Below, in pieces: positions 13,784 to 25,291 of a stretch of DNA of 64,000 nucleotides (positions are counted from its first letter, which is position 1; each line of letters begins with the position of its first letter). Under the pieces are notes generated by a model. The model did no database searches. It had not been told where the DNA came from and worked only from the letters and a program-made list of their open reading frames with translations. Source of the stretch: Taenia hydatigena (lineage: Eukaryota > Platyhelminthes > Cestoda > Cyclophyllidea > Taeniidae); assembly GCA_036345935.2 (NCBI GenBank), contig JADWOT020000006.1, forward strand, positions 20,662,967 to 20,726,966, written 5' to 3'. The translations under genes and the position numbers were made by a program.

Positions 13784-16510
13784 GCAAATGCCGGTGCGTG
13801 GGTGGTCCTTCTCCCATTGGGACGATACCGCTTCCTATGTGCCGCTTTGTGCAATCTTGCACCACCTACATCCAACATCCATTATTGACATTTCTCCATC
13901 AAATGTTGCAAAACAAAGTTGTTTTGACAGATTTGACAGGTTTGTTGGTTAAACATCAAACAAGCCGGAATTTTCAAAGGCCGGCAAGTGCACAACCTCT
14001 AATCCAATTATGTAGAACAGAAATTTTGAGAGGACTGCTAACCATGTGATGCATCCAACATGTCAAACAAGTCATCTTCAAAGAATGAATGTTACAACTG
14101 TGAGAAAATGAAAATCTAATTAACTCGGCGTCTGATCAAAATTCAGCTGCATGTTTTATTGCTACCAGGATTACCATCATTCAGACAATTTCTGAAACAT
14201 CACACAGGCAACACGAAATGGACCAGCAATTTCTTCCTCTTCTTCCCTTCCTGCACATGAGTGGAAGGGGGTTTGAATTCGACGTACTTGTCACACCCAT
14301 TGTTTTGAGACACGGAAGCTGCTGTGGTGTGGTTTAATGGTGGTACTGACGGATAATTCGGTTAAGCCTTACGATACGTGTTTGCATCAGTTGACAGTGT
14401 CACGATATGTGTACAGGATGTTAGCTGGACACATCTCCACACCTCGCTTCATTTATAACCCTCTGTGAAAGACTGACAGTGTCGAGAGATTTCTGTGCTC
14501 ACAAACAGACCTGTAATTGCTTTGCCCGTGTCCTCATCCCACCCACACATAAAGGCTTTCGTCAATTTCCGATCCTCCCCATTTAGGTCAGTGCCATCCA
14601 TCTTGCCCTTCCCTCATTCATTTCTAGCCAACGATTATCCTCCACATCAATCAGTAGATGCCTCGTTTCGATTCCTAACCCAATTTACAGCTCTCAGCAT
14701 ATGGTTTGGCGACAATGTTTTTGGAAGTGAAGCAGGTGCAAACACTTTGCAGTAGTTGGTATGATTGTAGCAACATTCATTTATAGAACTGTAATGTAGG
14801 ACAGCTCATTGCTTTTGGCATTGCGTAGAACTTGGGCTATTCATTCACTTCTTCAGTGTGTAGGGCATGCTGTAAGTTGGTGAAAGTTCATATCCTTTAC
14901 TTCACTCTGGTCTTCTTATTGTCCATCCTGTCAATAGCGCAACAACTGTACTCTCTTGGTATAGCTGCTCCGCATTCACCACCAATCAGTCAACTCATCT
15001 GCAACTGACGTCCGATGCCATCGCATGCCCAACTACAAAATCAGAGTAGACTAATGTCAGCGATATTTGCTACCCACACTACATCCGCACAGTTAAAGCA
15101 GTCATACTAATTGAATTCGTCTCACCAGGTCCGTCGTACGTGATTGTCTTTCTCCAAATAGTTGCACGTAAGTCTCTAGTGGCACAAGCCAGATTTGCGT
15201 GCTAAAGCGTACCAGACAAGGGAACCAGTTTTCCCCCTCTCCCATTTGCAAACGGCGCTGGTGTTCTTATGCTTTATCCTAATGGGGAAATGCAAGTGGC
15301 TAACTGTTCACCAGGATGCACCGATCTCAGTCGTGATTGTCACAAGTATACTATGCTATGGAATGGCGCGGTCCTTCTATGCAGTCCTGTTTGTAAGGCG
15401 TTCTAGTGACAAGCGATATAAACGCAATTTTCTAACAAGGTTACATTGATTATACGCAACAAATTTGAATTCGCTTGTAGTCATGATTGAGAAATGATGG
15501 AAGAACGTTTACTTAATTTCTACTAAATGACATGGGTCGCTCCATTACGTGCGAAATTGACCAACTCTGAATGCAGGAAAGTGGATGCGTTCAAAGCCTG
15601 TTTTGTCTGCGAGTTATTTTAAATCCTCCACAGATAAGTAATTCTTTATAAGTGATTTTCTTTAGAATCCGAAAGGCTAACTTGGCACGCTGTGCCGATA
15701 ATTCTGCTTGCCAGCGAGTTACGCCACATGAGGTGATCACGATATTGGACCCAGAATTTGTCGTGATTAGTGTACAATTGCATTAGAATTTCTGTTTTGC
15801 ATATTTCGGATCAAGGTGTTGTGTTTAAGAACCTTCTAGAATTCAAGGTCGGATTAAGGCTCCACTCAATACAGCTGCTCAAACAATTGTGTTTTTCAAC
15901 GATTTGGCATATAATTACCATGTGACACTGATACTTGGATGGAGGATGCAGTAGGGAACTGCGAAGGATGGGTCCTGTGAACTATGGGCTACTCTCAATG
16001 GTTGCATCTGCATCACCCAATTGCGAGTAAGGCTGGAATGATGGACGACATAGCATAATGAAGTATCGTTGTGTCGGGTTCAGCAGTGATTAGACCAATG
16101 AATAAATCTCATAATTGATACAGTCTTTCCCCCACCTTTGTATATTCTAATGTTGCCAATGCCAATGACAATTGCAGTTACGTAGACCACTTTTGTTAGT
16201 TCATTCTTCGTATCAGCGCAGGTGGTAGACGATGTGCATTTCATTCCCACATCCTTGCATCGCCTCTCAACCGACACGCCTCAATCGTTCTCGTGATTCT
16301 ATTTTCTCATGTCTCAGAGGTGTTGCATACCGTTATCGTGAAATCTTCTGTCCAAGCATTCACTCCGACACGTGGACACCTGTGATGGAAACAGAAGGGA
16401 AGCTTTCACACTTGCACAAATGTCCCATGCGAGATGAGTGTCTTTTCGCGCGATTTGTGTGCTTTCATGAAGTAGAGCTCTACTTTCACTTGGTAATGCT
16501 CAAATTGCAG

Positions 16511-16756
16511 GCTACTCCAATCACATCAACAGACATGACACCCAGGTCTCCTACAACAGAGGTCACGCCGTCAAGTTCAGCAAAGTACCTAGTTGTCACC
16601 ACCACTACAAACAGTAGTATTACAGACAGTATTACACAAGCAGACCTCCCGTCCAATGATGCTAGCAAAGTGTTGGCGGACAGTAATGCTCCCACAGCTG
16701 CCTCAGCACTCGCCAGCCTCTTCCTGCACCTACTAGTCATTTCGTCAGTGTCGTAA
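16511..16756 (+). CDS. Mucin-like, GPI-type 3' exon (partial gene)
   Basis: A splice acceptor (CAAATTGCAG) opens a phase-0 exon encoding about 81 residues. The first two thirds are Thr/Ser/Pro-rich (for example TPITSTDMTPRSPTTEVTPS and VVTTTTNSS), as in O-glycosylated stalks. The end, DSNAPTAASALASLFLHLLV followed by ISSVS and the stop, has small residues and then a hydrophobic tail, the pattern of a GPI-attachment signal. The frame is also open upstream of the acceptor to 16232, but that part is not mucin-like. A signal-peptide exon was not found. The exon lies in a part of duplicon A with no clear counterpart in duplicon B. It could be a surface apomucin; that is inference from composition. 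Confidence 0.45.
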   Translation, partial: ATPITSTDMTPRSPTTEVTPSSSAKYLVVTTTTNSSITDSITQADLPSNDASKVLADSNAPTAASALASLFLHLLVISSVS

Positions 16757-17755
16757 TTCCTCTACCACTTTATTCGCTTTGTTACTTGTAAATGATCAAG
16801 GAAGGGATCCATACGAAATAGGCACTTGTGTTTAAAAAGAAATTGTCGATTTGATAATCCCACTTGGTTGGTGTGGTGCCGCAGTGGTTAGACGAGATCG
16901 CAAACCTACAAGATAGTGGCAAAACAGAACCACACAATGGAGGCTAAAGCAGCGCAAAGCACAGTGGGAGCTGAAATAGCCAAATCGTAAGCAAACGCTA
17001 GAACATTCAACCCGACAACAGAAGCTGTAGAATGAAGCATGTTTCACAAGTCATAGTAGGTTCCCAAACAACAGCCACTTGGGAAGCCTTGCCTAATGCA
17101 GAGGCACGGACATCTACTGCAATTTGTATTAGACGCGTCAATCGCAGTTTACTAGCAGCCTCATCAATGAGTGGTACAGCCTTGCCGTAAACTGACGAAC
17201 ACTTCACAAGACTCCATGGCATATGTTGCTGTTCTGCACGAAGCAGCTTTTGCAAATGCCACCTGAGTAAATTGAAATAACGTCTTGTGCACGGCTGACT
17301 TTTTCGTTATCTATTTGCACTTGTTTCGTTGTGGTGAATGATGCAGAATATCAAGTTTCCTATGTCATTTTCACATGTCAGGCTTTGACAGTGTGCGAAA
17401 CAGATTGCTCTTAATATTTCAGTAGAACTTGTTCAATAGCTTATGAAATCACTAAACTAGGACAGTCATCTCTTCATTTTCCCAATTCCATTAGCTTCTA
17501 ATTGTTCTTCAATTTTCGCCTTTTAGCAGTTTGTTGGATGATGAGGTACAAGTGAGGCTGGAAGAACACTTGTCACACATTCGGTGGCAGAGGAAGTGGC
17601 ATTTAGCTGGATAAACGTGTGGTTTGGGCTGCACTTCTATGACGACCAAGAGATGGCTCATCGTGGATCAGTCCATGAACCCACAAATACACTTGTGTTC
17701 GCATGCAACCCAGCACTTGGCCTAGTTATAACTGATTTCCTATCCCAACATAGCC

Positions 17756-18079
17756 TCAGTAAATAATCTTGCGTGGCGAATGAGTAGTTGTGGCGGTTGG
17801 CATTAGGTCGTGTATCGCAGCTGTGCTTCTTGCTAAGTCGTGAACTATGTTGGTTGATGATGGGTTCAGAGCCGCAGTCGAGGATCTCGATGAGTAATGC
17901 ATCGTGGTTCTCCCTGCAGTCTCGTGCGTTGTCAGAGTCGTCAGCGGATTGTGTGGTAATGGTGGTAGTAGTAGTAGTAGTAGTCGTGGAGGGTTGATAT
18001 GCATTTTGAGGTGGACATCATGGGAAATTGTGTTCAATTCAAGTGGTGCGCAAAATACCTGCATGTGTAAAAGTGTCAT
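17756..18079 (-). CDS. Hypothetical Thr/Ser-rich frame, duplicon A copy
   Basis: This minus-strand frame ends in NIVHDLARSTAAIHDLMPTA and then a short PRKIIY tail. Its duplicate at 30825-31064 ends almost the same way although the surrounding DNA has diverged. Upstream, the two copies are out of frame because of small indels around a (GTA)n tract at 17963-17985, so the leucine run here is probably not the ancestral frame. No family is recognised. It may be the final exon of a surface protein or chance conservation. Confidence 0.22.
   Translation of the reverse strand: MTLLHMQVFCAPLELNTISHDVHLKMHINPPRLLLLLLPPLPHNPLTTLTTHETAGRTTMHYSSRSSTAALNPSSTNIVHDLARSTAAIHDLMPTATTTHSPRKIIY
17963..17985. repeat. 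Short (GTA)n trinucleotide tract
   Basis: About seven units of GTA inside duplicon A. The matching position in duplicon B lacks it. It shifts the reading frame of the overlapping minus-strand frame relative to its duplicate. Confidence 0.85.
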
Positions 18080-18085
18080 ACGACA

Positions 18086-21000
18086 TGTGTCGTCGTGTGT
18101 CTAAGGTGAGCTCCTTCCAGCTCTCATTTCCTCCACACCCAAACATGTGAGAGGAGGTAAAGCAATATGTGGAACGTCGAACGCAATCCGGAACTTACAA
18201 CGAAACCCGGATTGAATGAGCGGGCCGCAGAGTTTACTTTTGAAGAAATGTATGCAATTGTAAACCACATTGCAGTATGGAGAAAACACCTCTGAGAAGT
18301 TCACGCAATGTTTGTCTTACGTCTTCAGTTTGTCAAATGCAAGTGATCCCTCCCACTTCACTTTTCGAATACCCTACGATAATTATTGTGTGACTCAAAA
18401 GAATGAGGCACCATGACTTACTGCAGATGCAGACATCCTCTTTGCACAGCTCATTAGGGCCAACTATTACCTGGCACTAAGCATCGTTTTTCAAAGTTGA
18501 CACACTTATTCTCCCCCTTCATTTCATCTAATTCGAGAATGTTAGTTTATATTGATGGAGCATGAGTGGCGTCGAGCCAAAGGTACGAGACCTTCGCTTC
18601 ACTCGTCTCACACCTCACGTGTCGTGTGGACTTGCAGACACGACACGTTGCATATGTGCACACAGGAGCACACATACTACGCACCTTCGATTAATACGCC
18701 AATCACGTTGTCACTGAAAACAACCTGCCATTTCTCCCGTAGTCAATAAAAATTGCGTTTATCTTCTCGCTAGCATCAAAATGTTGCAACACTTGACTCG
18801 ACGCATGAGAATAGTTGTTTTGGCAGAAGTGATGATGCACCACACATGCATACACAGTTCCGTCTTCCTTAACTGTCCATTCTAAGAGACATTCCCTCCA
18901 CGCTGTGTTGATTTGCGCATTGAGAAAATATAGCCCTAGCTAGTCTGTCCATTCAAACACGCGGCTTTGTTGGATAATCGCCAATAATTGCATTGGGTGC
19001 TGTGTGATTCAGTCGAGACTACCACCGTCTGCTCTTGAATTACTCCACCATCGATCAAATTAGTGGAAGCATCACAACCCCATTTAAAGTGCACACTATG
19101 GTCAACTTAGGTTAAATGAGGCAGATACAATTAGGAATCAAATCTGGCATTGCATGCTTCCAACGGTTATATTTTAACAATTCAGCAAATAAGTTGCAGT
19201 AAGCAAGAAGAAAGGAATTCCAATGTTCCAATTGTTTTTGCTACAGCCGGATCACAATCCACTCATATTTGGACATGATTTTCGGCAAAGAAACGCTTCT
19301 CTTTTCGGAAATTTAGCATCAACTTAAAGGCTTGATAAATGCCTCGTCGAAGATGTGGTTGCCGTTTGTGTCCATTAATGCAATTCACTTTTCTTCACAT
19401 TACTTGATGTGCTGCACATTTCAATCCGTTGGTAGTCAGAACTTCCGAAATACGTAAGTGAACGCATGCACAGAAAGTCAGTCACGCATGTGCTCCTCCA
19501 TTCGCATTGCAAGTCCCGACGGGACAAGGCTACGCGGCAAATACCAAATGAATTCAAGCCATGTATTCTTCCCCTCCATTTGGCCCCAATCACACCCATA
19601 TTGCGAAAGCTTTGCTGAATTGAACCCTAACAGGTGTAACTGGATAGCTCTGACTTAAAAACAAACCCAACCTCTATTTAAATCCGCTCTACCCTACATT
19701 TGTCAACATTTATGCCAACGTTCCCACGTAGAGTTTTGGACAATCGCAATCACAAACCACTATTTTCTGCCCCAATCCACTTCGCAGGCAGGACGCATCT
19801 GCAGATTGAGTGAGGTCGTGGTCAAATATCGCCTCGGTTGCATTGAAATTTGATGACTGGCGCAGTTGGTTTGTGTTTTTCTCACAACACAAATGAAGCT
19901 GTAATGGTTAATGCGAGAGATCGGTAAAGCGAGGCCTCAGGAATAAACTCAATAGAGGAGAGCGTATATGTGATAAAATGGTTGGTTGTTTAGCTCTCGG
20001 TTCTGATGAAGGGCTACCTTGCATCATGCTCACTGTAGCATCGCTGTGTGGTTCGGCCTCTGGGCTATGCTAGTAGTGATTCCTCAGATCCACCGTATGT
20101 CGAATATGCTTCTTCTCCCTCGAGCACTTTATCCTCTCTCGACTTTATAGCGGTCTTGGAGAGCCACGTATGTGAAATCCAGACATAGGGACAACAAGTT
20201 TAGAGCGGGTCAACTGACTTCCTAAGTTTGCAGAAGGAAACGAATAAGGCGGTGACTTGGGTGTTCGTCACGTAAACTCTAAAGCAGTTGTCAATCAGCT
20301 TTTGTGCAGATAATTTACCTGCCAACAATTTTATGGTTTCTGGTAGGGTAAATCGGTGTGAAAACAATGAAGTTGAAGAGAAATTCGGCATTATGCGACT
20401 CACCAGACCCTTTCAGTGTATCTGTCTTCATGTAGGTGGATTTGTCTTTCTTCGTGTCCTTCAGTCAACAGCATATTTAACAATGATTTCTAGTGCGTAA
20501 ATACTTGATGAAGAATTCTGTATTTCGTATATCTAAGTGTGAATCAAATACAAATTCTAATATGCGTTCAACAATTCGTCTTTTCTTCCATGGATTGTTC
20601 ATTTTTTTTACTTTAATTTAGCATATTACGATGCGTTAACAGGAGATGTCACTCGACCACACGATCCATCGTTGAATATCAAAGTGCACTTCTCAACTAC
20701 CACCACTTAAACACTATCCACTGACGTCCATCACCGTGCACATTGACATCGATGAAATTAGAATGCAATGACAAACACAAGACACCATCTAGCAATATCC
20801 ACGGGCACAGCACGATCCAACGCTGATCACCGCTACCACGCATCATCCGACACTTTATCCAATGACGACCACTACCACAAAGGGTCCATCAACAACCGAT
20901 AGCGTTTACTCTCCAAAGTTGATTTCAGCGATAAGGTAATGCTGCAAGCTGAATCTTGGAAGCCGAAAGTAGAGACAGAATGAGGCTTTTATAATGTGAA

Positions 21001-22140
21001 ATGCAGCACGATTTCGCCAACTTTGATAGATGCCTCCAACCTTTGTACATTTCAAATGCGTCATGGAATTTGGCTGCCGTCCTCGTCTCCAAGTCTCCAC
21101 AGTCAAATTGATGTTGAAAAAAGTGCTTTTGTCTAGGCAGACCCCTTCTCAAACTCTCGTATCAAGGCAATCATGTGCATTTAGTCAACATGCTGTCTTA
21201 GAATAAATAATGGTGGCACTGGAACTAAAAGCCATAGTCAATTTTGGAAAACAGACATCGTGTAGGATGCCCTATATCTCTTTGTTTGTTTGTTTATTTG
21301 TTTGTTTCTGCTTCGATTGAAACGGGAAAATCTTCGGCCCGCAAAAGCATAATGAATGGCATTGCAAGAGACCTTCAGTCAAATTTCACCTTAGGAGAGT
21401 TCTCTTCATTACTTGGCAAATTTTCTGCTCGTTTTTAAGTAACTATCAGTGGCTGCGTGTCATTTCTGCTACTAGCATTTGCTTTACTTAGCAACATCGC
21501 CTCTTTGTTGGCTTGTCAGACACTGATGTCATGTTCCACAATTTTTCTCACATTAATGTCGATCATGCATTCACTTTACTCCCTTTTACTGTGAGATGTA
21601 CTCTCCGAAACTAGGTTTCAATTAGACGAAATGCTGATAACTTTCGATGCACCCTAGTAATGTTGTCAGTCATTTCGCTTTATCAGTGTTGAAGTGCCAC
21701 ACATAGATGACACATTAATTTTACCATACAAATGAGCAGTGACAGTACAGATGTTACCAAAGGTCTATCCAAATACCAAATTATGGAAATGACATCTTAC
21801 TAAGCTAGAAATTGTGTCAATAGAAGCAGACGACTAAAGCTCAAAAGAGGATCTTTGTGCTTCATGCCATTTCCCATTCTGCCACAGCTATCATAAATTT
21901 TTACTGTTTTGCTTCCAATAAGAAGTATTTTCATTAAAATTATTGCCATTTTCTACAAATTCGTCAGGCTCGCTAAATGACTGTTAGTAGGTAAGCAATG
22001 AGGCAAACATCGTTTTGCCAACAAGATCTTTGCGAATCCATCTTCACCTCGTAAAGGTGAGGCAATTCGTTGCCTTCCAGTCACATGTCGAAGAACGCCA
22101 AATTCTTGAGAAGTGGAATTTTATCGCTTTGAGAAACTAG
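18086..22140. other. Spacer between the duplicated blocks, no gene recognised
   Basis: Only short unconnected frames were found. A (TTTG)n-like run lies near 21280-21306. No RNA gene, transposon domain or conserved protein is visible. Confidence 0.5.
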
Positions 22141-23087
22141 CAGCAAGTGCTACTCTTCCTATTAACCAGCCTCTCTTGCCATATTCCAGAAATTACGAGT
22201 TAGAAGGTGTCGCGACGTAGACCTGTTTTAAAGGCAAACCCAGTAAACAAGAATCATGATTTGCAAGGATACTTAACTCTCGCTAACGCCAATCGTTCCC
22301 TCTGCAAAATTTCCAACTATTGTAGGGGTTGGTATATAAAAATCTCGACACATAAAATCAAGGAGCCTTGCCAATAGCGCCGATTTGTCAAGAACAATTC
22401 AAATTTTACGTAACACTGTTATATTCGCTAGTATTTGGCAATAATGCCGCAATACACAACATTTTGCCAAATCACTTGAAGACTCGCATGCTACTTGCCT
22501 GTAATGGGTAGATGTTGCATCAACGCCACCCAAAACTGAGATGCGTAAAATGCACTCAGGTTTCCCTGAAGCATAAAACAGCCTGCAGTGACCACGTATA
22601 TCAGAAGTGATTTCCCACATCCTCCTTGCAGTGCTTCGATGACTAAATTGCTGCGTCGGTTGAGGCTTCTGCCAGGATGCTACAAAATAACATTCCCAGC
22701 ACGAGAAGTAAGAAGTCATTTACGATGGTAGCTAGATGTGCGTCGAGTAGCTTCGCGGAACCGGAATCTCGCACAAGTTTCGTCGTTGTCCGATGCAACC
22801 GTGTTCCAAACAACAAAATCAAGTAATTACCTGTGGTCGACACCTCAAGTGTAAATGTTGAGTCTTATTCTAGCCATTGTTTCGAGTTTGGCAGTTTCAA
22901 GTTCTACTGCAGACACGATTGCTTCACTGGCTGTTGTTGGGTCGACAACTCAAACCTCAAATATATGCTTCATCCTTCAGCCTCTTGTGCCCAACCACCA
23001 GTGGTGGAGTCGATTTTCTACCTTCTACTACGGATACATTCGTTTAATCTCATTTGTACAGTCTGATCATTTTAGTCTCGCGTGTGA
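22141..23087 (+). repeat. Near-identical ~945-bp duplicated segment, copy 2
   Basis: Partner of 11630-12574, same orientation. The similarity ends sharply at CGCGTGTGA. Beyond it this copy runs into about 1.4 kb (23088-24484) absent from the left locus, before the older duplicon similarity begins at 24485. The plus-strand frame from 22855 stays open for 131 codons because it crosses the breakpoint into unrelated sequence. Confidence 0.93.
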
Positions 23088-24484
23088 GCTTGCAACTTCA
23101 GCTAACCACGATACAATACGCCAAATAACCACCACCATTCGGCACACTGCGCATGTAGCCTTCACAGTGTCATCTATGAATCGTGAACCACCTGATGTGG
23201 TGGATTGGCGAAGTCCATGGAATGGGTGTTGGGAATCGAAGGAAGGCTAATCACTTCGAAGTGAGTGGCGAGTATTGCTGCATGCTAACGTTGTGCCAGC
23301 AGCTGTAGGTTTGAATCTGCCTCTGTGGTGATGGTGGTAATAGAAGCAGCTGTAGCTGCATTTCTAGTTATAATAACAGTTGACAGATTGATCCTCACTT
23401 GCGCTTGACCTCGCAATCTCTCTATACGTGTGGCATTTGCATCCCTTATTATGGCTGTTGCGGTTCCAAAAGTGCTCGTTGCGCACGTTTTACCGAATTC
23501 AGAGCGAACATATTATGCAATGTAAGCACAGGCAACCCTCTGCAGCGCTTTGTCCCGTCTACGGCTTTAGCGCAAACATGGAGGATTTCCGCTCACACTT
23601 CTTTTGTTTCCCATGTGTGGCAGTCAGCACTCCGACCATTATCCCGACCATCCACTGATCTCACGATTCACACGTACCCCACACTCCTGCATCTTGCAAA
23701 ATCAGCATGCTATTCAATTGACTTGGGAGTGTTTGGGAACAGCCAACTTCAAATGAGGCAACTTTCCACCATTCTGCTGCACACCACATTCTGAACTGCA
23801 ATGCGCCACTCGTTGTAATCGAGCAATTCTGTATGCAGCTTAAGCTTATCCAGTGTCTCACCTTGTCGCATCTCAGTTCACATCATCCTCGCGCCCCCTT
23901 GTGTCATGTAGATGCAAACATCAAAGGTGTTTGAGCTCTCACGAGACCCATTCCCAACCCTTCTTCATTGCATCCTTCACTGCAATATCGCAGTGTTACA
24001 CGGCGTTCTATCGTCTATGCACTGCTGTTCTCCACAAACCCACTAACTTAAGTCCCATTTCAGACATGAATTTTCAAAGGCTTCCAAACACGTCGCTTTA
24101 GTTTGAAAGGTAAAATCAGAAATCCCACCTAGGTGATGCAACTTTTGATGCAGACCATCGACAGCTTCTACTTCATTCATCGGATTTCCGTTAGTAGTGA
24201 TGACCCAAAGTTACTGACATTATTTCCCATACTCTTTAATATGTAAGTCTTCCCTCATGTGAAACCAATACTGTCAATGCATGTGTTCGCAGATGTACGT
24301 GTGAGTGGATTGAACGACTACCCGAATGAACAAAGAAAGACTGCATGTTTAAAAGTGCTAGAATTTGTCCATCTCCACCATCATTCACGTGACAAAACAC
24401 ACTATCGCGCTTTTTGTGTACAGCTGTCATATAATGGAAATACCTCACTCCACTTTACGATGACGATCTAGACTAACACACCGT
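23088..24484. other. Sequence unique to the right locus
   Basis: This block separates the young repeat from duplicon B and has no counterpart at the left locus, where only about 250 bp lie between the two repeats. The longest frame is 131 codons (23399-23794, plus) with no recognisable domain. I cannot support a gene here. Confidence 0.45.
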
Positions 24485-24503
24485 TGAGACGGCTGAAGGT
24501 GTT

Positions 24504-24914
24504 ATGAGTAGAACTGAATTTATTCAACCCATTTCTTGTTGGGTGTGCGTTGTTACTCGTGGTTACAAAATTGCAATTGTGGTGCTTTTGATCGTGTACC
24601 TGATTTCTTCTCCGCTTTACGGTTGTTCCAACATTTATTGCTATTCATTTCTCTGTGATTTTCACATTTGTCTTAAAATGATGCTATCAAAACACGTCTT
24701 TATTTACAACGTTGATCCACCAATGGCAAATATGACGCGCTGTCTTGCTATACCTACAAGTGTACCCGAGTATGCACTAGCAACCCACACCACATACGAC
24801 CCTCTTTATTTCATTTGCATTTCAGTTTGTGAACCCCAATACGGTTTAGCATCTTTAATTACTAAGCAAAGTGAGGCAAGCATGCATGACAAATTCTTCC
24901 AATACGGCACTTGA
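24504..24914 (+). CDS. Hypothetical 136-residue protein
   Basis: An ATG-initiated frame of 136 codons with one hydrophobic segment (YKIAIVVLLIVYLISSPLYG, about residues 22-41). The homologous stretch in duplicon A starts with an ATG at 12831 and keeps the first 30 or so codons, but then meets a stop codon. Differences between the copies are a mixture of silent and replacement changes, so coding is not demonstrated. No family is recognised. Confidence 0.25.
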   Translation: MSRTEFIQPISCWVCVVTRGYKIAIVVLLIVYLISSPLYGCSNIYCYSFLCDFHICLKMMLSKHVFIYNVDPPMANMTRCLAIPTSVPEYALATHTTYDPLYFICISVCEPQYGLASLITKQSEASMHDKFFQYGT

Positions 24915-24968
24915 TCTAACATAAGTTATGCATTTCAGGCCCAAATAGTTCTTGCTATCTTAAATTTA

Positions 24969-25259
24969 GTGTCAACCTCTTCTAAACGAAGCAGTCTGAA
25001 TCCACGACAACGTCGACGCCATAGCACGCAGTTGTTTAAGGTGCAGAATAAAGGCTTCATCTTGCCCATTAACCAAACGGCATCATTATTATTGCCTGGT
25101 AAAATAAATGCAACCGTATTTCGACGATGCGATCATTTGCCAACAGAGAACAACCATAAATATATGGGAAATATTTATGAAATAAATGGAAGCAAGGAAT
25201 ATATCAAAGATGGTTTGATAATTAAACTAATGGAAGACCGAACGATAGATAGAGAATAA
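24969..25259 (+). pseudogene. Exon-like frame intact in duplicon B, broken in A
   Basis: This 97-codon frame has no ATG and would be an internal or terminal exon. Its second half (KINATVFRRCDHLPTENN and onward) is matched in duplicon A at about 13190-13310. There the same frame carries a TGA at 13220-13222 (CGA changed to TGA) and a later TAG, but most encoded residues between the stops are still similar. This looks like an old coding fragment. No family is recognised, and it may derive from a mobile element. Confidence 0.3.
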
Positions 25260-25291
25260 GTCAAGCATGTTAGGATTTGGAGGAGCATGCA

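Larger units (their letters stand above)
12829..18085 (+). repeat. Duplicon A of a diverged direct segmental duplication
   Basis: Blocks of this segment align in the same order and orientation with 24485-31127. Anchors are 12831-12940 with 24504-24610, 13190-13490 with 25095-25390, the promoter at 13.78 kb with 26.39 kb, 15.21-15.27 kb with 28.51-28.57 kb, 15.83-16.33 kb with 29.09-29.60 kb, 17.35-17.50 kb with 30.62-30.77 kb and 17.71-18.08 kb with 30.79-31.12 kb. By eye the blocks are roughly 70-90% identical, clearly older than the ~945-bp repeat beside it. The unmatched islands include the cores of the two paralogous surface-protein genes and the mucin-like exon at 16.5 kb. Confidence 0.9.

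Noticed and set aside
16866..16900. tRNA A-box-like string (GTGCCGCAGTGGTTAGAC)
   Set aside because: No B box at the right distance and no cloverleaf could be drawn. It may be a SINE scrap but is unsupported.
23280..23345. SINE-like string with GGTTTGAATCTGC resembling a B box, faintly similar to 9690-9740
   Set aside because: Too short, no A box, no poly(A) tail and only two weak matches.
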